Positions 24,927 through 34,595 of a DNA stretch of 53,583 nt are shown piece after piece. Position 1 is the first letter of the stretch. Each line of letters opens with the position of its first letter. The translations under genes and the position numbers were made by a program. Source of the stretch: an uncultured bacterium (GTDB taxonomy: Bacteria > Vulcanimicrobiota > Vulcanimicrobiia > Vulcanimicrobiales > Vulcanimicrobiaceae); NCBI GenBank assembly GCA_903829325.1, contig CAIKPM010000041.1:1-53583 (forward strand), in the 5' to 3' direction. Below the pieces are notes generated by a model that searched no databases, had not been told where the DNA came from, and worked only from the letters and a program-made list of their open reading frames with translations.

Positions 24927-24975
24927 AGTGGAGCATGCAGCTTGTTGGCTGTATCAGGGTTTAGAGAAGGGCAGT

Positions 24976-27807
24976 ATGGCAACCGCGAAAGTTCGCATTT
25001 TTGAGCTCGCAAAAGAGCTGGGCATTTCCTCAAAAGAGTTAATCGGTCTTTTTGACCGACTGGGGCTTGAAGCCAAGAATCAATTGAGTGTCGTCGATGA
25101 TAAAATCGCCGATCTGGTTCGTGGCGTGCTTCTTCGCAAAGGGCAGCCTGCAGCAGCTCCTGCTCCTGTCGTGCCGGCGGCTCCGGTTGCCGCGGCAGTG
25201 GCGCCCCCAGCGGCGCCACCGATTGCCCAGCCTGAGCCTGTAGCCGCGACGCTTGCTCCTGAGCCAGAGGCTCAGGCTGCACCCACGCCTGCTCCTCGTC
25301 CTGCTATTTTTGATGAAGCGCCGGTACCCGTTTTGCGACCGGTTCCGCCCATATCCCGGCGTCAGGTGCCCGCTCGCCAAGACCCTGCGGTTGCAAACTT
25401 GATCGAGGATGAGGCTGAAGATGTCGAAACTCAGCCGATTCCGCCGTTATCGCGTCAGCCTGAAGTAAAACCAGTGGTCGCTGCCCCTAAGCCGCCTCCA
25501 CCCCCACGACCCCGCACGACGTTCGATACCCCAATTCCTCAGTTGCGCCCGGTTTTGCGCGCGCCAGGGCCTGCTGCGCGTCCTGCAACCCCGCCGCCGA
25601 AACCAGGCACTACGGTTCCTGGCCGACCTGGGGTGGTTCCGCGCCCCGGCCAGCCGTCGCTAGCGGCGCCTCAAGCCAGCACGGGGGCGCCTAGTGTGCC
25701 CGCCCGCCCGCCCGCCCCAGCGCGACCCGCTCGGCCTAACTCCAATGGTCCATTTCGTCCGCTTGCGCCCCCGCCCGGAGGCGCCACCGGTACCGCTCGG
25801 CCTTTCACTCCTCGTCCAGCTTCGCATCAGCCCTCACCGAATGCGGCGAATGGCGCAGGAAGCATGAATGTTGGCCCGACGCCGAGTTCGGGTGCCCCAG
25901 GACGCGGTGGGAACAACCGCGGACACGATCGGGAAAGCGCGGCAGCTAAGCGCGATCGCGAAAAAGAGCTGTTGCTCGAAAAAGAACGGCAACGCAAGAA
26001 GCGTAGTTCGCTTGATGCTGCCCCGGCCGTTCTGCCGACCGTTTTGGAAAATATCGAAATTCCGGACGTTCTGACCGTGCAAGAGCTGGCGACATCGATG
26101 ATTATTCCGGCTAAGGATGTCATTAAAGAGCTGATTAAAATGGGCACGATGGCCACGATTAATCAGAATATCCCCAGCGATACGGCCATTGCTGTTGCCA
26201 AGAAATTTGGCTTTAATGCGGTGGTCAAAGAGGCTGGCGATGAAGTCATGGTCGAGCAAGAAGAAGATCGCCCCGAGATGCTTTCTCCGCGGCCGCCGGT
26301 GGTCACAGTGCTTGGGCACGTCGATCACGGTAAAACGTCGCTCTTAGACAAGATTCGTCGCGCGAATGTTGCTGGCGGTGAAGCCGGCGGTATTACCCAG
26401 CGTATTGGTGCGTATACGGTTGAAAAAGATGATCGTAAGATTACCTTTATCGATACGCCTGGTCACGAGGCATTTACAGCAATGCGCGCACGCGGAGCGA
26501 AAGTCACCGACGTCGCGATTCTGGTCGTGGCTGCCGACGATGGCGTCATGCCGCAAACGATTGAAGCGATCAGCCATATCCGTGCGGCTGATGTCCCGAT
26601 CGTGGTCGCCATTAATAAGATCGATAAAGAAGGCGCTTCGATCGATCGCGTCAAGCAGCAATTGACCGAACAAGGTTTGCAACCGGTTGATTGGGGCGGC
26701 AAAACCGAAATGGTCCCAATCAGTGCACGCCAGGGGATTGGTATCGATCAATTACTGGAAACCGTCTTGCTCGAGGCCGATTTACGAGAGCTCAAGGCCA
26801 ACAAAAATCGTCGCGCAACCGGCGTGGTGATTGAATCGGCGCTTGATCGTGGGCGTGGTGCGGTTGCGACCGTCCTAGTCCAGAACGGTACGCTGCGCGT
26901 TGGAGACGTGGTCGTCGTCGGAGGCGCGTACGGAAAAATCCGTGCGCTTAATGATGACAAGGGCAAGCAAGTTAAAAAAGCCGGACCCTCGATACCGGTT
27001 GAGATTATGGGCTTGTCGGACGTTCCTTCGGCGGGCGACGCGTTAATGGTGGTTTCCGACGAACGCATCGCGCGTGAGGCTGCGGCTAAGCGCTCAACGA
27101 AGCGGCGTGATACCTTCATCGCTTCGAATCTTGGTCCGCGCGTTTCGCTCGAAAGCTTCATGGCGATGCCTGCAGATGGCGCGGCCAAGACGCTCAACTT
27201 GGTGATCAAGGCGGACGGTCAAGGTTCTGTCGAGGCACTGCGTTCTCGCGTCCAGGGCTTGTCTGTTTCTGAAGTCGAGATTCGCGTTATTTTTGCTGGC
27301 GTCGGCGGCATCACCCCGAACGATGTGAATTTGGCGAGCGCTTCAAATGCGGTGTTAATCGGCTTCAATATTCGTCCAGATGAAACGGTAAAACGCCTAG
27401 CGGAAAATGAAAAAGTCGATCTGCGTTTCTATCAAGTCATCTATGACGTAGAAAATGATTTGCGTCGTGCCTTGGTCGGAATGTTAGCGCCGAAATATCG
27501 TGAGGTCATTTTGGGCCGTGCTGAAGTACGAGAAGTCTTCAAGGTCAGCAAAGTCGGTACGATTGCGGGTTGCTACATTAAAGACGGCAAGCTCACGCGT
27601 CATGCGAAGGTGCGCGTCATCCGTGATTCAGTGGTTGTGTTTGATGGAGAACTTGAGTCGCTGCGGCGTTTCAAGGACGATGTCAAGGATGTTGCTGAAG
27701 GTTACGAGTGCGGTGTGCAAGTTGCGAAATTTGCTGATCTCAAGGTTGGCGATATTCTCGAAGCGCATAAGGCCGAACTGATCGCGCCTGAATTGGCAAA
27801 CGTGTAG
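24976..27807 (+). CDS. infB: Translation initiation factor IF-2
   Basis: GTPase that places fMet-tRNA at the 30S P site. About 943 residues with an N-terminal IF2N domain ([18 protein letters not shown]), then a long Pro/Ala-rich, low-complexity stretch (about residues 50-310) and a Lys/Arg/Glu-rich helix. The second IF2N-like domain precedes the GTPase, with G-H-V-D-H-G-K-T near residue 447, D-T-P-G-H-E-A-F and N-K-I-D. Domains II-IV follow. ATG 24976 is chosen because AAGGG precedes it and the conserved N-terminus starts there; ATG 24928 adds 16 residues of no known pattern. Confidence 0.96.
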   Translation: MATAKVRIFELAKELGISSKELIGLFDRLGLEAKNQLSVVDDKIADLVRGVLLRKGQPAAAPAPVVPAAPVAAAVAPPAAPPIAQPEPVAATLAPEPEAQAAPTPAPRPAIFDEAPVPVLRPVPPISRRQVPARQDPAVANLIEDEAEDVETQPIPPLSRQPEVKPVVAAPKPPPPPRPRTTFDTPIPQLRPVLRAPGPAARPATPPPKPGTTVPGRPGVVPRPGQPSLAAPQASTGAPSVPARPPAPARPARPNSNGPFRPLAPPPGGATGTARPFTPRPASHQPSPNAANGAGSMNVGPTPSSGAPGRGGNNRGHDRESAAAKRDREKELLLEKERQRKKRSSLDAAPAVLPTVLENIEIPDVLTVQELATSMIIPAKDVIKELIKMGTMATINQNIPSDTAIAVAKKFGFNAVVKEAGDEVMVEQEEDRPEMLSPRPPVVTVLGHVDHGKTSLLDKIRRANVAGGEAGGITQRIGAYTVEKDDRKITFIDTPGHEAFTAMRARGAKVTDVAILVVAADDGVMPQTIEAISHIRAADVPIVVAINKIDKEGASIDRVKQQLTEQGLQPVDWGGKTEMVPISARQGIGIDQLLETVLLEADLRELKANKNRRATGVVIESALDRGRGAVATVLVQNGTLRVGDVVVVGGAYGKIRALNDDKGKQVKKAGPSIPVEIMGLSDVPSAGDALMVVSDERIAREAAAKRSTKRRDTFIASNLGPRVSLESFMAMPADGAAKTLNLVIKADGQGSVEALRSRVQGLSVSEVEIRVIFAGVGGITPNDVNLASASNAVLIGFNIRPDETVKRLAENEKVDLRFYQVIYDVENDLRRALVGMLAPKYREVILGRAEVREVFKVSKVGTIAGCYIKDGKLTRHAKVRVIRDSVVVFDGELESLRRFKDDVKDVAEGYECGVQVAKFADLKVGDILEAHKAELIAPELANV

Positions 27808-27812
27808 GCAGC

Positions 27813-29123
27813 ATGAAACAAGAACGCCTTGGCCGTATCGATGCGGCTATTCAACGCGCACTCGCTAACGCGATTTCGACCCAATTGACCGATCCTCGAC
27901 TCGGGTTTACCACGGTGACCCGAGTTGAGACGGCAGCAGATCTCAAGACGGCTAAGGTCTATGTTTCGGTGATCGGCGATCGTCATGCCGCGCGTCTGAC
28001 TCTTGATGCCTTAACTCATGCTGCGGGATTTTTGCGTGGTGAATTGGGTCACGCGGTTGATTTACGCCATACGCCGGAACTGCTTTTCATTGAAGATCGT
28101 TCGACAGAAAAGGCAATCGAAATGAGCAAAACGCTCGCTCAGCTTGCGGCTGCACCTGAGGTGCCTACGGCAGAGCAAGTCGTGGCGTTTTTACAGCATT
28201 GGGATTCGTTTGTTTTCGTAAGCCATGTCAAACCCGATGGTGATACACTCGGAGCGGGTCTCGCTTTAGGTTTGGCGTTGCGCGCGCAGGGCAAGACCGT
28301 TGCGTATTTTCAGCAAGACCCCGTACCGCGTAATCTACGCTTTCTTGCCGATACCGATAAAGTCTCGCGCGATATCCCGCAAGCCTTAGTTGATCATGCA
28401 CTCTGGGTTTTCTGTGATATGAGTGATGCCGGAAGAGCGGGTGAATATTTGCCTGAGATTCCGCGCGAACGTATTTTGGTGATCGATCATCACTTAGGCA
28501 ATACATGCTTTGGTGCGGTTAATTATATTTTGACCGAAGAATGCTCCACGGGCACCTGCGTGCTGCATCTGCTCAAAGCGATGCAGGCGAAGATAACGCC
28601 CGAGATTGCAACGTGTTTATTGACGACGATCATGACCGATACCGGTGGATTCATGCATAGCAATACGACCGCGTCGGTCTTGGCGCTTTCTGCTGAATTA
28701 ATCGAAGCGGGTGCGCAAAAAGAAGAAATTACCAACCAGATTTTTGCGAATAAGCGGTTTGCTGCAACGCGATTAGTTGGCGATGCTTTACGCACTGCGC
28801 GTCTTGAAGATGACGGAGCGTATTGTTGGTCGGTCGTCGATGAAGCCATGTTTGCGCTTTATGGCGCCGATTCTGAAGATACCGAAGAAATTATTGGTCA
28901 TCTCCGGGCGGTTGAGGGCGTTGAAGTCGCCGCCTTGTTCAAAGTGTTTCCTGATGGAGTGCGAGTCAGCTTACGCAGTTCTGGGCGCATTAACGTCCAA
29001 GCGGCTGCGGCGCGACTCGACGGTGGCGGACACTTCCGCGCCGCCGGCTTAACGTTTGTCGGGCCCATTGAAGAAGCGATTACCGCGGTTCGTGAAGCAC
29101 TGCGAGCTGAGGGACTGTCCTGA
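27813..29123 (+). CDS. RbfA-DHH phosphoesterase fusion
   Basis: One 436-residue chain that joins two normally separate neighbours. Residues 1-115 are RbfA, the 30S maturation and cold-shock factor (LTDPRLGFTTVTRVETAADLKTAKVYVSV is its signature). Residues 125-436 are a DHH-family NrnA-type phosphoesterase, which degrades nanoRNA and 3'-phosphoadenosine 5'-phosphate. Its motifs are intact: S-H-V-K-P-D-G-D-T-L-G-A (about 137-148), D202, D-H-H at 225-227, T-D-T-G-G-F (275-280) and the DHHA1 motif G-G-G-H-F-R-A-A-G near the end. No stop or frameshift separates the parts, and the junction is a short linker near A113-T119. Lies between infB and truB, the usual site of both genes. Confidence 0.93.
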   Translation: MKQERLGRIDAAIQRALANAISTQLTDPRLGFTTVTRVETAADLKTAKVYVSVIGDRHAARLTLDALTHAAGFLRGELGHAVDLRHTPELLFIEDRSTEKAIEMSKTLAQLAAAPEVPTAEQVVAFLQHWDSFVFVSHVKPDGDTLGAGLALGLALRAQGKTVAYFQQDPVPRNLRFLADTDKVSRDIPQALVDHALWVFCDMSDAGRAGEYLPEIPRERILVIDHHLGNTCFGAVNYILTEECSTGTCVLHLLKAMQAKITPEIATCLLTTIMTDTGGFMHSNTTASVLALSAELIEAGAQKEEITNQIFANKRFAATRLVGDALRTARLEDDGAYCWSVVDEAMFALYGADSEDTEEIIGHLRAVEGVEVAALFKVFPDGVRVSLRSSGRINVQAAAARLDGGGHFRAAGLTFVGPIEEAITAVREALRAEGLS

Positions 29124-30103
29124 GCAAGATCGCCTTGCCCAAGCCGGTCACGCCTTTTGCTTTCGTCAATTTACGTAAAGCAGCTGGACCAAGCTCGACA
29201 CAGGCGGGCAGCGCTGTGCGGCGTTGCTTGCGCGATTTTTTTGCCGCTCAAGGGTATTCCGAGAAATTACCCATCGGTCATTTCGGTACACTGGACCCAG
29301 GGGCGCAAGGGGTGTTGCCCTTAGCAATTGGCAAAGCGACTCGCTTATTGCCCTTGATCGAAGATCGACGCAAATGCTATAGCTTTACGCTCGTCTTGGG
29401 ATATGCCACCACCTCCGGCGATATCGATGGTGAAATAACCGAGTCCGCTCCTGTTCCGACGGATCTTGAGCAGCGTTGTCCGGAAGTGTTTGCGAGATTT
29501 CTCGGCCTGCAGCAACAGACGCCGCCGATGACGAGTGCGCTGAAACACGAAGGGCGTCGCTTATACGAATTAGCCCGCGAGGGTGTGAGCGTTGAACGTC
29601 GTGCTCGCGATATCACGATCGATGCGCTGGAGTTCCTGGGGCTTATAGAGCCACCGGGCCTCGAGCCGCATCTGCGCGCAGTCCGAGGACGAGTGCATTG
29701 CAGCGAGGGCACTTATGTTCGTACGCTGTGCGAAGATATTGCGTTGGCGCTGGGCACCCGCGGGCACATGCGTGATCTGTTGAGGGAAGCTGCTGGTCCG
29801 TTTACTCTAGCAACCGCATTAACGTTGGAGCAAATTGCGGCAAATCCAGCCGCGGCTTTATTGCAGCCATCAAGTATCTTGCCGTTTCCTTCGCTCGAGC
29901 TGACTGGAGAAGCATTGGTGCGGTTTCGCCACGGTCAGGCGCGCTTGCTAAAGGATGGCGTACTTGCCGAGGCTGGCCTCGACGAGAAAATGCTCGAGGC
30001 TCAGACCGTCTTTGTGACGAGCAGAGAGCGTGATGCGATTGTGGTGATTGGTCTCGGAGTACTCCTCGGAAAGCAGCTCGTTCCCCGTAGCCTCTTTGCA
30101 TGA
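29120..30103 (+). CDS. truB: tRNA pseudouridine-55 synthase, probable CTG start
   Basis: TruB converts U55 in the T loop of tRNA to pseudouridine. 327 residues from CTG 29120. The catalytic motif G-T-L-D-P-G-A-Q-G-V-L is intact with its Asp. Further landmarks are GKATRL, PMTSALKHEGRRLYELAREG and G-T-Y-V-R-T-L-C-E-D-I-A. The N-terminus FAFVNLRKAAGPSST departs from the usual D-K-P-x-G-x-T-S. CTG 29120 overlaps the upstream stop as CTGA and follows GAGGGA by 5 bases. TTG 29135 is the alternative but is 20 bases from any Shine-Dalgarno. Overlaps ribF by ATGA. Confidence 0.92.
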   Translation: MSKIALPKPVTPFAFVNLRKAAGPSSTQAGSAVRRCLRDFFAAQGYSEKLPIGHFGTLDPGAQGVLPLAIGKATRLLPLIEDRRKCYSFTLVLGYATTSGDIDGEITESAPVPTDLEQRCPEVFARFLGLQQQTPPMTSALKHEGRRLYELAREGVSVERRARDITIDALEFLGLIEPPGLEPHLRAVRGRVHCSEGTYVRTLCEDIALALGTRGHMRDLLREAAGPFTLATALTLEQIAANPAAALLQPSSILPFPSLELTGEALVRFRHGQARLLKDGVLAEAGLDEKMLEAQTVFVTSRERDAIVVIGLGVLLGKQLVPRSLFA

Positions 30104-31005
30104 AAATTCATCACGTGCTAACCCCGCGTGGTGAACGCCGGCCTTTAACACTCGCGATTGGTTTTTTTGATGGAGTGCATTTAGGCCACCGCGCTATTCT
30201 TGATCAATTGCAGGTTTTGCGGCGTATCGATACCGCGCTGGCTGTACTGACCTTCGTAAATCACCCAAGCGAATATTTACGCCCAAACGAAATCCCTCCA
30301 TTGTTGACGGTGGTTGAAGAACGAGTTAATCTGCTTGCCGCGTGTGGGCTTGATGAACTGTATTTATTGCCGTTTGATGCGCATGTTGCCGAAATATCTG
30401 CACGCACATTTCTTGCAACGTACCTACTTGAGCAATTACGCGTTCAGGCGCTCATTGTCGGCGAAGGTTTCCGCTTTGGTCATGATCGTGAAGGTGACGT
30501 GGCGCTAGCTTGCGAGCAGCTGACGCCCCATGGAATCATCGTGCAAGCCGCGCCGCAAGTTCAGTTCGTAGGTGAACGCGTCTCGAGTACGCGTATTCGG
30601 GAAGCCTTAGCGCGAGCTGAAATGCCAGATGTGGACGCGATGCTTGGTGCGTCGTATTCCATTTCCGGCACGGTAATGTTGGGAGCTGGCCGAGGGCATG
30701 ATCTGGGCTTTCCGACTGCCAATCTTCGTGTCGATCCCCGCAAAGCTTTGCCTTGCGACGGAGTCTATACGGTGGTTGCTCGTAGCGATGGCCGCGATTA
30801 TCCTGGCTTGCTTTCACTCGGAACGAACCCAACGTTTGGCCAAACGGGCCGTTCGCTTGAAGTGTGGATCAAGGGGTTCACCCGCAGTATTTATGGCGAG
30901 CAGCTTCGCATTGAGCAGCTTCGCTTTTTGCGCGAGCAACAACGTTTTGCGGATGTGTCTGAATTGGTTGTGCAGATGCAGCTTGATGCCGAGGCGCTGG
31001 TGTGA
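30100..31005 (+). CDS. ribF: Bifunctional riboflavin kinase / FAD synthetase
   Basis: RibF phosphorylates riboflavin to FMN and adenylates it to FAD. 301 residues. The N-terminal FAD synthetase domain shows I-G-F-F-D-G-V-H-L-G-H and the S-S-T-R-I-R motif near 165-170; the C-terminal riboflavin kinase domain shows G-A-G-R-G-H-D-L-G-F-P-T-A-N and S-L-G-T-N-P-T-F-G. Starts within the truB stop and ends overlapping the MFS gene start. The truB-ribF pair after infB-rbfA is a common bacterial arrangement. Confidence 0.95.
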   Translation: MKIHHVLTPRGERRPLTLAIGFFDGVHLGHRAILDQLQVLRRIDTALAVLTFVNHPSEYLRPNEIPPLLTVVEERVNLLAACGLDELYLLPFDAHVAEISARTFLATYLLEQLRVQALIVGEGFRFGHDREGDVALACEQLTPHGIIVQAAPQVQFVGERVSSTRIREALARAEMPDVDAMLGASYSISGTVMLGAGRGHDLGFPTANLRVDPRKALPCDGVYTVVARSDGRDYPGLLSLGTNPTFGQTGRSLEVWIKGFTRSIYGEQLRIEQLRFLREQQRFADVSELVVQMQLDAEALV

Positions 31006-32240
31006 AGCTAACGCTGGTCGCTCCATCAAAAGCGATTGTGTTTTTGATGTCAACCGTGATGTTAGATATTCTCGCCTTATCGTTAATCGTGCCGGTTATG
31101 CCGCTGCTCTTGCAGCAGATCACCGGATTATCTCCTCAACCGGCTGCACGGTTGGGTGGCGAATTATTTGCTTTATTTGCTTTGATGCAGTTGTTTGCCG
31201 CGCCCATCTTAGGAACGCTGAGTGATCACTTTGGGCGTCGTCCCATCTTGCTCATTTCCTTATGTGCTTATGCACTCGATTGGTTTGTCATGGGTTGGGC
31301 TCAAACGCTCTTCTTATTATTTTTGGGTCGGGCAATTTCGGGCGTTGTTGGTGCCACTGGCTCTACGGTCAATGCCGCCATCGCAGATACATACTCAGCG
31401 GAAAAACGCGCGAAATATCTTGGCATGGTCAGTTCGGTTATGGGAATCGCCATGATGTGTGGAGCTGCTTTGGGTGGATGGTTAGCGATGTTTGGTAGCC
31501 GTGTTCCATTTTATTTTGCGGCTGGTTTTGCGTTTGTGAATTTTGTCTATGGATTAGTCAGTTTTCGCGAAACGCTACCCCGTGCTCAACGTCGTCCCTT
31601 GGAATGGGCCCGAATTCATCCGTTACGCACCATTGCGTTGTTGCGGGCCCACCCACAATTAGCCAAGCTCTTGCTCGCCTTCTTTTTGTGGCAGTTGGCG
31701 TTTATGGTGTTCCCGAGTACCTGGGCGTATTATTGTGCTGCTCGCCTAGGTTGGGATCCGCGCATGATTGGGCTCTCGTTCTCATTTACTGGTTTGTGTG
31801 CTGCGCTTGTACAAGTCTGTTATTTAGGAAAAATGATTGCTCGCTGGGGTGAGCGCCTTACGGTGCTAATAGGTTGTATCGTTGCGATACTTGCCTTATT
31901 TGCGTATGGTACACTAACGCAGGTGTGGATGATCTTTGTCGTTTTAGGTGTCGGGGCGAGTTGTTATGTGGCTGGCCCGACTCTGAATGCATTACTCTGT
32001 CGTTGTATGCCACCAGATGAGCAAGGTTATTTGCAGGGGATAATTGCCTCTTCTACGAGTCTAGCGATTATTATCGGGCAACTGATGATGACACAAGTGT
32101 TCGCGAGTACGAGTAAATGGATTCCTGGGCTAACGTTTTATCTCTCAGCATTGCTGGTTCTAGGCACCTTGCTGTGCACGTTCTCAACCTCATCTCCTGA
32201 AGCTACTCCTTATGAAAGGGGCCTCGTGTGCGAGTCGTAA
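31002..32240 (+). CDS. MFS transporter, TetA/DHA1-like drug efflux
   Basis: 412-residue inner-membrane protein with 12 hydrophobic segments. The MFS motif A loop between helices 2 and 3 reads G-T-L-S-D-H-F-G-R-R-P-I-L-L, and the motif C-like region G-A-T-G-S-T-V-N-A-A lies in helix 5. N-terminal LMSTVMLDILALSLIVPVMPLLL resembles TetA-type proton antiporters. Substrate cannot be told; tetracycline is only one candidate. The GTG start overlaps the ribF stop (GTGA), an unusual passenger in a translation operon. Confidence 0.85.
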   Translation: MKLTLVAPSKAIVFLMSTVMLDILALSLIVPVMPLLLQQITGLSPQPAARLGGELFALFALMQLFAAPILGTLSDHFGRRPILLISLCAYALDWFVMGWAQTLFLLFLGRAISGVVGATGSTVNAAIADTYSAEKRAKYLGMVSSVMGIAMMCGAALGGWLAMFGSRVPFYFAAGFAFVNFVYGLVSFRETLPRAQRRPLEWARIHPLRTIALLRAHPQLAKLLLAFFLWQLAFMVFPSTWAYYCAARLGWDPRMIGLSFSFTGLCAALVQVCYLGKMIARWGERLTVLIGCIVAILALFAYGTLTQVWMIFVVLGVGASCYVAGPTLNALLCRCMPPDEQGYLQGIIASSTSLAIIIGQLMMTQVFASTSKWIPGLTFYLSALLVLGTLLCTFSTSSPEATPYERGLVCES

Positions 32241-32665
32241 CTTTTCTGGCACAATTTGCGATTGTACAGCCAAATAATTTATTGACTATTGTCAACGTGC
32301 CGATTGATAGTCAGGTTGTTGGTTTGCCGCATTCCTTGGTTGTGCTCGTCTATGTCGATTGGCTGGAAACCAATGTTCGTCATCTCTTGCGTTTGGCGTT
32401 ATTTGATGGCCAAGGCGAGCCAGTACTCTCGACGATTGATCAGCATCCGATTCATGTAGAGATGCCGGTCGAGGTGGGTCGCCCTGCCGGCGTTCCAAGA
32501 GGCATGACCTTTAAGATTCCCTTAGCCTTGAATTTGACTGGGTTGAATCTCCCTGCAGGGATGTATGAGTGGCGGGCGACTGTGGGTCAAGAACAACATG
32601 CCGATTGGAACACCGTTTTTATGCTCGTTCCACCCCCTACCCCTGGCGGTCAAGTATCTTCGTAG
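32228..32665 (+). CDS. DUF6941-like protein
   Basis: 145-residue beta-rich soluble protein. The pattern of an N-terminal (VTFLAQFAIVQPNNLLTIVNVPI), a hydrophobic central strand with a V-Y-V-D-W turn, and a late L-N-L-P-A-G-M-Y-E-W-R segment matches the DUF6941 family as I know it, which has no known function. GTG 32228 overlaps the MFS gene end by 13 bases, so it closes the nusA-to-MFS operon. Confidence 0.6.
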   Translation: MRVVTFLAQFAIVQPNNLLTIVNVPIDSQVVGLPHSLVVLVYVDWLETNVRHLLRLALFDGQGEPVLSTIDQHPIHVEMPVEVGRPAGVPRGMTFKIPLALNLTGLNLPAGMYEWRATVGQEQHADWNTVFMLVPPPTPGGQVSS

Positions 32666-32719
32666 CGTGGGGGAAAAATATCATCTAGGCTCTAATGTTG
32701 GAGCTGTTGCGGTTGTTTT

Positions 32720-32792
32720 GCGCCTTTAGCTCAGTCGGTAGAGCATCGGACTTTTAATCCGTTGGTCCCGGGTTCGAGTCCCGGAGGGCGCA
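32720..32792 (+). tRNA. tRNA-Lys (anticodon UUU)
   Basis: A full cloverleaf in 73 bases. Acceptor GCGCCTT pairs with AGGGCGC (one G-U), discriminator A. D arm GCTC/GAGC, anticodon loop CTTTTAA with TTT at positions 34-36, and a T arm of CCGGG-TTCGAGT-CCCGG. CCA is not encoded. The first base pair of the anticodon stem is a U-U mismatch. No duplicated 3' end was seen that would mark an integration site. Confidence 0.97.
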
Positions 32793-32826
32793 TATAAACC
32801 GCATTTTCTTTTATCGCGCTCTTGAG

Positions 32827-33636
32827 TTAATAACAACCTAATATACGATTCTGTCCTTGGATTTGTTTGAGTACAGATGAGATTTTTTCTCGATCACCGT
32901 TTTCAATTTCGCAGTAGAAGCGATATTGAAAAACACCTTCACCAGAAGGGCGCGAGGTAATCGAACGCAGATTGAGTCCGGCATTCGCGAGCACGGTTAG
33001 CGCATCACGCAGTGAGCCTACGTGTGACGGGAAGGCCAGCGCGATGCACGCTCTGTCCAATGAGCGCCGCGGTAACGTATTACGCGCAATGAGGAAAAAA
33101 CGCGTGTAATTTTCACGCTCGTCCTGAATTCCGTCACTGAGGACAGTCGCGTTGTAGACTGATGCTGCTAGAGCAGAAGCAATCGCGACAATATGTTGGT
33201 CACCTTGCTCAATAATCTCTCGCACCGCACCAGCGGTATCATCGACTACTTTGCGTTGCCAATGAGGATATTGAGCTAGGAAAGTGCGGCATTGCTCTAG
33301 TGCAACAGGGTGTGAGCGAACCTCACGAATCTTGTCTACTGTTGTACCGGGCACACCGATGAGGTTCTGTACAACCTGCAGCGAGGTTTCATCGATGATA
33401 TGAAGATTTTGATGTGCCCACAAGAGGTCATACGAGCGTGCTATTGCCCCATAAATTGAATTTTCGATCGGCAGCAGCGCGTAACTAATATCTCCTTCTG
33501 CCACCGCGCAGATGAGTGCGTCGAATGTAACAAACCCCCGCGTAGTCGCTTCGGGCATGAGTTCCTTCGCTGCCTGCTCGCTGAATGCTCCGGGCTCGCC
33601 CTGGTACCCGATCACGCCCGCCTCCGCCGTCATCAT
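32827..33636 (-). CDS. pheA: Prephenate dehydratase
   Basis: Converts prephenate to phenylpyruvate in phenylalanine synthesis. 269 residues: PDT domain with I-G-Y-Q-G-E-P-G-A-F-S, L-L-P-I-E-N-S, and N-Y-T-R-F (catalytic Thr and Phe region), then a C-terminal ACT domain. The ACT motif normally read E-S-R-P is T-S-R-P here, and the G-A-L-V-like motif is V-G-S-L, so phenylalanine feedback binding may differ. No chorismate mutase domain is present. The TPR-type gene stop overlaps its ATG. Confidence 0.94.
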   Translation of the reverse strand: MMTAEAGVIGYQGEPGAFSEQAAKELMPEATTRGFVTFDALICAVAEGDISYALLPIENSIYGAIARSYDLLWAHQNLHIIDETSLQVVQNLIGVPGTTVDKIREVRSHPVALEQCRTFLAQYPHWQRKVVDDTAGAVREIIEQGDQHIVAIASALAASVYNATVLSDGIQDERENYTRFFLIARNTLPRRSLDRACIALAFPSHVGSLRDALTVLANAGLNLRSITSRPSGEGVFQYRFYCEIENGDREKISSVLKQIQGQNRILGCY

Positions 33637-33959
33637 TGCCCCTGCCGCGTTGCCCGCGCGCGTGCCTCATAGGCCTCTGCCTGCGCAGTTTCCCCTATTT
33701 GCCGGTACATGGCAGCCAAGCTGGTTAAGGCTTCGGTGTCGCGTGGATTGCGCTCGATGCGTGCCCGTAAATCTCGCAACTCTGCCGCGACGGCTGGTGG
33801 TGGGGCTGCGTTACTTGAGCTCGTGCCAATGCTCGATCCATTCGTGCCAAAGCCAATTTGCAGAAAATGCACGATTGGAATCGCGGCAAATCCTGCAATT
33901 ATCAGCAGCACGGGCACAACTACCCGCGTTGGCAAACCTCTAGCTGGGATATTTTTCAT
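33633..33959 (-). CDS. Membrane-anchored TPR-type protein (CcmI-like)
   Basis: 108 residues: a hydrophobic helix (VVVPVLLIIAGFAAIPIVHFL) and then, after a Ser/Ala/Pro linker, one tetratricopeptide-like repeat (LRARIERNPRDTEALTSLAAMYRQIGETAQA). The pattern resembles the C-terminal TPR of cytochrome c biogenesis CcmI/NrfG-type proteins, but the cytochrome genes are absent here. Its stop overlaps the pheA start by 4 bases and it follows a secreted protein by 18 bases. Confidence 0.6.
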   Translation of the reverse strand: MKNIPARGLPTRVVVPVLLIIAGFAAIPIVHFLQIGFGTNGSSIGTSSSNAAPPPAVAAELRDLRARIERNPRDTEALTSLAAMYRQIGETAQAEAYEARARATRQGQ

Positions 33960-33977
33960 CCGAGCCCTTGTTCAAGA

Positions 33978-34556
33978 CTACTGCGATGATGCCATCCCAT
34001 TTACCGAGCGTGCCCCGATCGGCGACGGCGGAGGTGCCATTTGCGGATAGCTCATCACGTGCACTCCTGCGCATTCGCGGGCCATATCTGGATAGATGCG
34101 TGGATCAAGCATGATCCCCGCGCGAGCAAAGTCGGTGCATTTTTGGATGGTTGTGCTCGTATTATCGATTTGATGCGAGGTCAGCACCTCGTGCGAAAGA
34201 TTCATGCACGTTCTGCCGGCATCGCCGCCGATTGGCGCCAGATATTGCACCGAGAAGCCCGTGTCAGAGTTATCGAGGCCGACCCCTGAGCTTTGGCGCG
34301 CGCCGTAGCCGCCGATGGCAATCTGTGGTGACTGACAGCTGATGCCGCCGCCGTAGGAATTCGCACCGAGATTTTCATTATTGATTTGCGTTGACACATT
34401 CGACGTCGTCGCAGCTTGGTTCGTGGTGGGATTCACCGACAAGCTATTGCTCGGGTTAACCGTGGTGGTGGACGTTGTCGATGGCACCGATTGCGCGAAG
34501 GCCGGTGTGCCTACGAGAACGGTGGCGATAAGACAGGCAAGAAGACGAATATGCAT
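33978..34556 (-). CDS. Secreted Ser/Thr/Asn-rich protein, family A
   Basis: 192 residues with a Sec signal peptide (RLLACLIATVLVGTPAFA). The mature N-terminus is a Thr/Ser/Asn-rich tract of near-repeats (N-P-S-N-S-L, N-P-T-T-N-Q). A conserved core follows: N-S-Y-G-G-G-I-S-C-Q-S-P-Q-I-A-I-G-G-Y-G, then three more Cys (CMNLSHEV, QKCTDFA, RECAGVH). It is a paralogue of the gene at 34596: all four Cys and the core are shared. Two disulfides in the periplasm or at the surface are likely. AGGAA precedes the ATG. I do not recognise the family. Confidence 0.7.
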   Translation of the reverse strand: MHIRLLACLIATVLVGTPAFAQSVPSTTSTTTVNPSNSLSVNPTTNQAATTSNVSTQINNENLGANSYGGGISCQSPQIAIGGYGARQSSGVGLDNSDTGFSVQYLAPIGGDAGRTCMNLSHEVLTSHQIDNTSTTIQKCTDFARAGIMLDPRIYPDMARECAGVHVMSYPQMAPPPSPIGARSVNGMASSQ

Positions 34557-34595
34557 ACGATTCCTCGCAAAGCTGCGGGTGGCAGGGGAGATGAA

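Noticed and set aside
32720-32792. tRNA-Lys as an integration site for a mobile element
   Set aside because: No duplicated tRNA 3' end and no integrase were seen on either side.
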